Shown here: one piece after another, positions 13,770 to 15,806 of the stretch
How positions within the stretch are numbered: the first letter of the stretch is position 1
Layout: the number at the start of each line of letters is the position of its first letter
Source: Ruminococcus sp. UBA4321
GTDB taxonomy: Bacteria; Bacillota; Clostridia; Oscillospirales; Ruminococcaceae
DNA: 15,806 nt
NCBI GenBank assembly: GCA_002393815.1
Contig: DGUB01000136.1
Coordinates: 1 to 15,806 of the forward strand
Reading direction: 5' to 3'
Notes under the pieces: model-generated
Database searches by the model: none
The model's input: the letters and a program-made list of their open reading frames with translations, nothing else
Told to the model about the DNA's origin: nothing
Translations under genes and position numbers: made by a program

Positions 13770-14045
13770 ATGCAGAAAAAAATTCCCATGCGGATGTGTA
13801 TCGGCTGCCACGAAAGCAAGCCGAAAAAAGAACTCATCCGGATTGTCAGGTCTCCGGAAGGAGAAATTTCTCTTGACTTTACAGGAAAAAAAGCCGGGCG
13901 CGGTGCTTATCTCTGCAGCAGTGCCGCCTGTCTGGAACTCGCCAGAAAACAGCGCAGAATCGAAAAAAGTTTTTCCTGCAAAGTTGACCCCGAAGTATAC
14001 GAGGTGATGAAGAATGCGTTATCAGAAACTGACCGGAATTCTTAG
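13770..14045 (+). CDS. rnpM: RNase P modulator RnpM (YlxR, DUF448)
   Basis: A 91-residue protein of the YlxR/DUF448 family, now called RnpM because it binds and modulates RNase P in Bacillus subtilis. The family motifs are complete: RMCIGCHESKPKKELIRIVR (8-27), with the two Cys of the CxxC, the GRGAYLC motif at 43-49, and a later Cys in the AACLE segment. It is small, basic and RNA-binding. The frame is open upstream into nusA, but ATG 13770 is right for the family and has GAGGA 8 nt before it. It lies 4 nt after the nusA stop. Its 3' end overlaps ylxQ by 32 nt, a longer overlap than usual between these two genes. Confidence 0.92.
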   Translation: MQKKIPMRMCIGCHESKPKKELIRIVRSPEGEISLDFTGKKAGRGAYLCSSAACLELARKQRRIEKSFSCKVDPEVYEVMKNALSETDRNS

Positions 14046-14349
14046 CATCTGCCGCAAAGCCGGAAAAATGGCTCTCGGCTTCGAACCTATGAAAGAAGCT
14101 TTGGAAAAAAACAAAGTTTCCGGTGTGCTGACCGCCGCAGATATTTCACCCAAAACCTATAAAGAAGTATGTTATTTCTGTCAGAAAAAGGACATTCCTG
14201 TCTGTGCCGTGCCGCTGACAATGTTTGAAATCGGCAGTGTCACCGGCAGAAAAGCGGCAGTCATTGCCGTACTCGACAAGGGCTTTTCTGACAGAATCCG
14301 CCAGCTGTGCGCTGAACCGGAAACGGAACAGTCACCGCCGCTAGACTAG
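14014..14349 (+). CDS. ylxQ: L7Ae-family RNA-binding protein YlxQ
   Basis: A 111-residue protein of the ribosomal protein L7Ae/L30e/S12e superfamily; YlxQ proteins bind kink-turn RNA, but their cellular role is not settled. Visible marks are [25 protein letters not shown] (6-30), the central [15 protein letters not shown] (38-52), and [21 protein letters not shown] (73-93), which match YlxQ of other Bacillota. Residues after about 95 form a short acidic tail ([10 protein letters not shown]). The start has GAGGTGAT 5 nt upstream, within rnpM, so the two genes overlap by 32 nt in different frames. It precedes infB by 16 nt. Confidence 0.9.
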   Translation: MRYQKLTGILSICRKAGKMALGFEPMKEALEKNKVSGVLTAADISPKTYKEVCYFCQKKDIPVCAVPLTMFEIGSVTGRKAAVIAVLDKGFSDRIRQLCAEPETEQSPPLD

Positions 14350-14365
14350 AGGAGGGATTTTGCCT

Positions 14366-15806
14366 ATGGCAAACAAGAACAAAATCAAACTGACAGACGC
14401 TGCAAAGGATTTGCAGATTCCCACAAAAGAACTCGCTGCTTTTATTGAAGACCATACCGGAGAGAAAAAATCTTCCGGCTCTTCCATTACCGAACAGGAA
14501 ATGAATCTGGCTCTGGAATATTATACCCAGAAAGCCAACGTCTCCAGTTTTGATGAATATTTTGCAACCAAAAATCAGCCGAAGCCGGAGAAAAAAGAAG
14601 AGAAAAAACAGCATATGCCTAAGAAAAATCATCAGGATAAAATGGCAAAGGCTGACAAGAAATCTGAAAAATCCGAAAAGCCTGAAAAGAATGAAAAGCC
14701 GCAGGAAAAACCTGCTCCGAAGCAGGAAGCCCCTGTACAGCCTGCTCCTGCCGAATCCAAGCCGGAAGAAAAAACTCCGGAAAAATCTGCACCGCATAAT
14801 TCCGGCAAGCGCGAGGAGAAAAAGCGTTCCAAAAATCAGCACGGCGAAAAAACACGTCTCGGCGGCATGATGAACACCGGCAGCAGCGTCGTCAGCTCCG
14901 AACGTACCGAAAATACCGAAAAACGACGTACTGTTGATACCAGAGGCAGCTATATCGAACTGGATAAATATAACGAACGCTATGAACAGATTGCTCCTGC
15001 CGACAGAAGAAAAGATAATTATTCTACCAAAAAACAGAAAATCAATCAGAAATCCGCGCAGAAAGGCAAGAAATCCGGCGGCAGAAAACAGGAAACCGAA
15101 GCACAGCGGCTCAATCGTCTCGAACTGGAACGCGCCAGAAAACAGCAGCTCAAAGTCAAGATTCCGGATATGATTCAGGTCGGCGAACTCGCCGCAAGAC
15201 TGAAAGTCAATGTTTCCAAAGTCATCGGAAAACTGATGGGTCTGGGTGTGATGGCAAGCATCAATGAAGAAATTGATTTCGATACCGCTTCCATCGTTGC
15301 CGAAGAACTCGGCGCAAAGGTGGAAAAAGAAGTTATCATGACTATCGAAGAACGCCTGATTGAATCCGAAGAAGCTGACGAAGAAAATCAGCAGCCGCGT
15401 CCGCCTGTTGTCGTTGTCATGGGTCACGTTGACCACGGCAAGACTTCCATTCTGGACAGAATCAGACATGCCAACGTTACCGCTTCCGAAGCAGGCGGCA
15501 TTACACAGCATATCGGTGCCTATCAGGTCAAGCACAGCGGTCAGGTGATTACATTCCTGGACACTCCCGGACATGAAGCATTCACTTCCATGCGTGCCAG
15601 AGGTGCAAATATTACAGATATTGCCGTTCTGGTTGTCGCTGCCGATGACGGCATTATGCCCCAGACGGTAGAATCTATCAATCATGCCAAAGCCGCCGGA
15701 GTTTCCGTGATTGTCGCTATCAACAAGATGGATAAGGAAGCCGCTGACCCTGACAGAGTTCTCCAGCAGCTGACCGAATACGGTCTTGTCTGCGAAGAAT
15801 GGGGCG
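14366..15806 (+). CDS. infB: Translation initiation factor IF-2 (5' part; cut by window end)
   Basis: IF-2 is the GTPase that brings initiator fMet-tRNA to the 30S subunit and promotes subunit joining. The 480 complete codons present cover an N-terminal IF2N-like helical domain (about 7-65), a long Lys/Glu/Pro-rich low-complexity linker (about 75-260), a second IF2N domain ([17 protein letters not shown] onward, about 263-330), and the start of the GTPase domain. G-motifs are intact: G1 GHVDHGKTS (353-361), G2 GGITQHIG (377-384), G3 DTPGH (399-403) and G4 NKMD (453-456). The remaining domains lie beyond the window. AGAGGAGGG 10 nt upstream supports ATG 14366; an in-frame TTG at 14360 is less likely. 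The linker repeats Lys-Pro-Glu/Glu-Lys patterns without a strict period. Confidence 0.96.
   Translation, partial: MANKNKIKLTDAAKDLQIPTKELAAFIEDHTGEKKSSGSSITEQEMNLALEYYTQKANVSSFDEYFATKNQPKPEKKEEKKQHMPKKNHQDKMAKADKKSEKSEKPEKNEKPQEKPAPKQEAPVQPAPAESKPEEKTPEKSAPHNSGKREEKKRSKNQHGEKTRLGGMMNTGSSVVSSERTENTEKRRTVDTRGSYIELDKYNERYEQIAPADRRKDNYSTKKQKINQKSAQKGKKSGGRKQETEAQRLNRLELERARKQQLKVKIPDMIQVGELAARLKVNVSKVIGKLMGLGVMASINEEIDFDTASIVAEELGAKVEKEVIMTIEERLIESEEADEENQQPRPPVVVVMGHVDHGKTSILDRIRHANVTASEAGGITQHIGAYQVKHSGQVITFLDTPGHEAFTSMRARGANITDIAVLVVAADDGIMPQTVESINHAKAAGVSVIVAINKMDKEAADPDRVLQQLTEYGLVCEEWG

Noticed and set aside
13109..13837. 242-codon open frame on the minus strand opposite nusA and rnpM
   Set aside because: Phe-rich shadow of nusA codon use, with no recognisable domain and no dedicated ribosome binding site or promoter seen.
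14261..15685. 474-codon open frame on the minus strand opposite infB
   Set aside because: It is antisense to a clearly real infB, and its Phe/Leu/Arg-rich translation is what GAA/AAA/AAG-rich codons give when read backwards. It has no independent support.

Overview
The window looks like a chromosomal housekeeping region of a Gram-positive Clostridia bacterium (phylum Bacillota). The most likely family is Oscillospiraceae, Ruminococcus-like. The evidence is the rimP-nusA-rnpM-ylxQ-infB order, the PyrK/PyrD (class 1B) pair, strong AGGAGG-type ribosome binding sites, DegV, DUF1015 and COG2509 family proteins, and a BspA-type leucine-rich-repeat protein. The genus is an inference. Base composition is in the 40s % GC by eye, with an AT-richer gene at the left edge. 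No tRNA, rRNA, transposase, phage gene or full CRISPR array is visible.

Layout. (1) 59-898: an intracellular BspA-type LRR protein, apparently on its own. (2) 948-3131: a good sigma-A-type promoter, then pyrK, pyrD and ruvX, tightly packed; PyrK and PyrD form the NAD-dependent dihydroorotate dehydrogenase. (3) 3154-3327, minus strand: a 57-residue single-membrane-segment protein, convergent with ruvX, with its terminator hairpin lying over the ruvX stop codon. (4) 3391-3475: an AT-rich stretch, then a hairpin ending in what looks like the 3' part of a type I-C CRISPR repeat, just before the trmL ribosome binding site. (5) 3476-11966: nine same-strand genes with gaps of -4 to 38 nt: trmL, two tandem DUF1963 (YwqG-like) paralogues, a DegV protein, a cytoplasmic serine hydrolase, a BaiN/HI0933-type flavoprotein, an unrecognised protein, a COG2509 flavoprotein and a DUF1015 protein. 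(6) 11995-15806: a consensus-like promoter, a leader with a terminator-like hairpin, then rimP, nusA, rnpM (ylxR), ylxQ and infB, which is cut by the window end.

How the parts work together. Blocks 2 and 6 are core metabolism and core transcription/translation. In block 6 the hairpin between promoter and rimP has the form of a weak intrinsic terminator, which would fit control of the operon by its own product NusA. Block 5 mixes a tRNA-wobble methyltransferase with proteins of poorly known function; its shared transcription is inferred from spacing only. All non-coding gaps are under 300 nt; the largest are 899-1019, 3328-3475 and 11967-12121, and each is described in the features. The most unusual items are the solitary CRISPR-like repeat in the trmL leader, the non-canonical GXXG loop in NusA KH1, the tandem DUF1963 pair, and the rimP leader.
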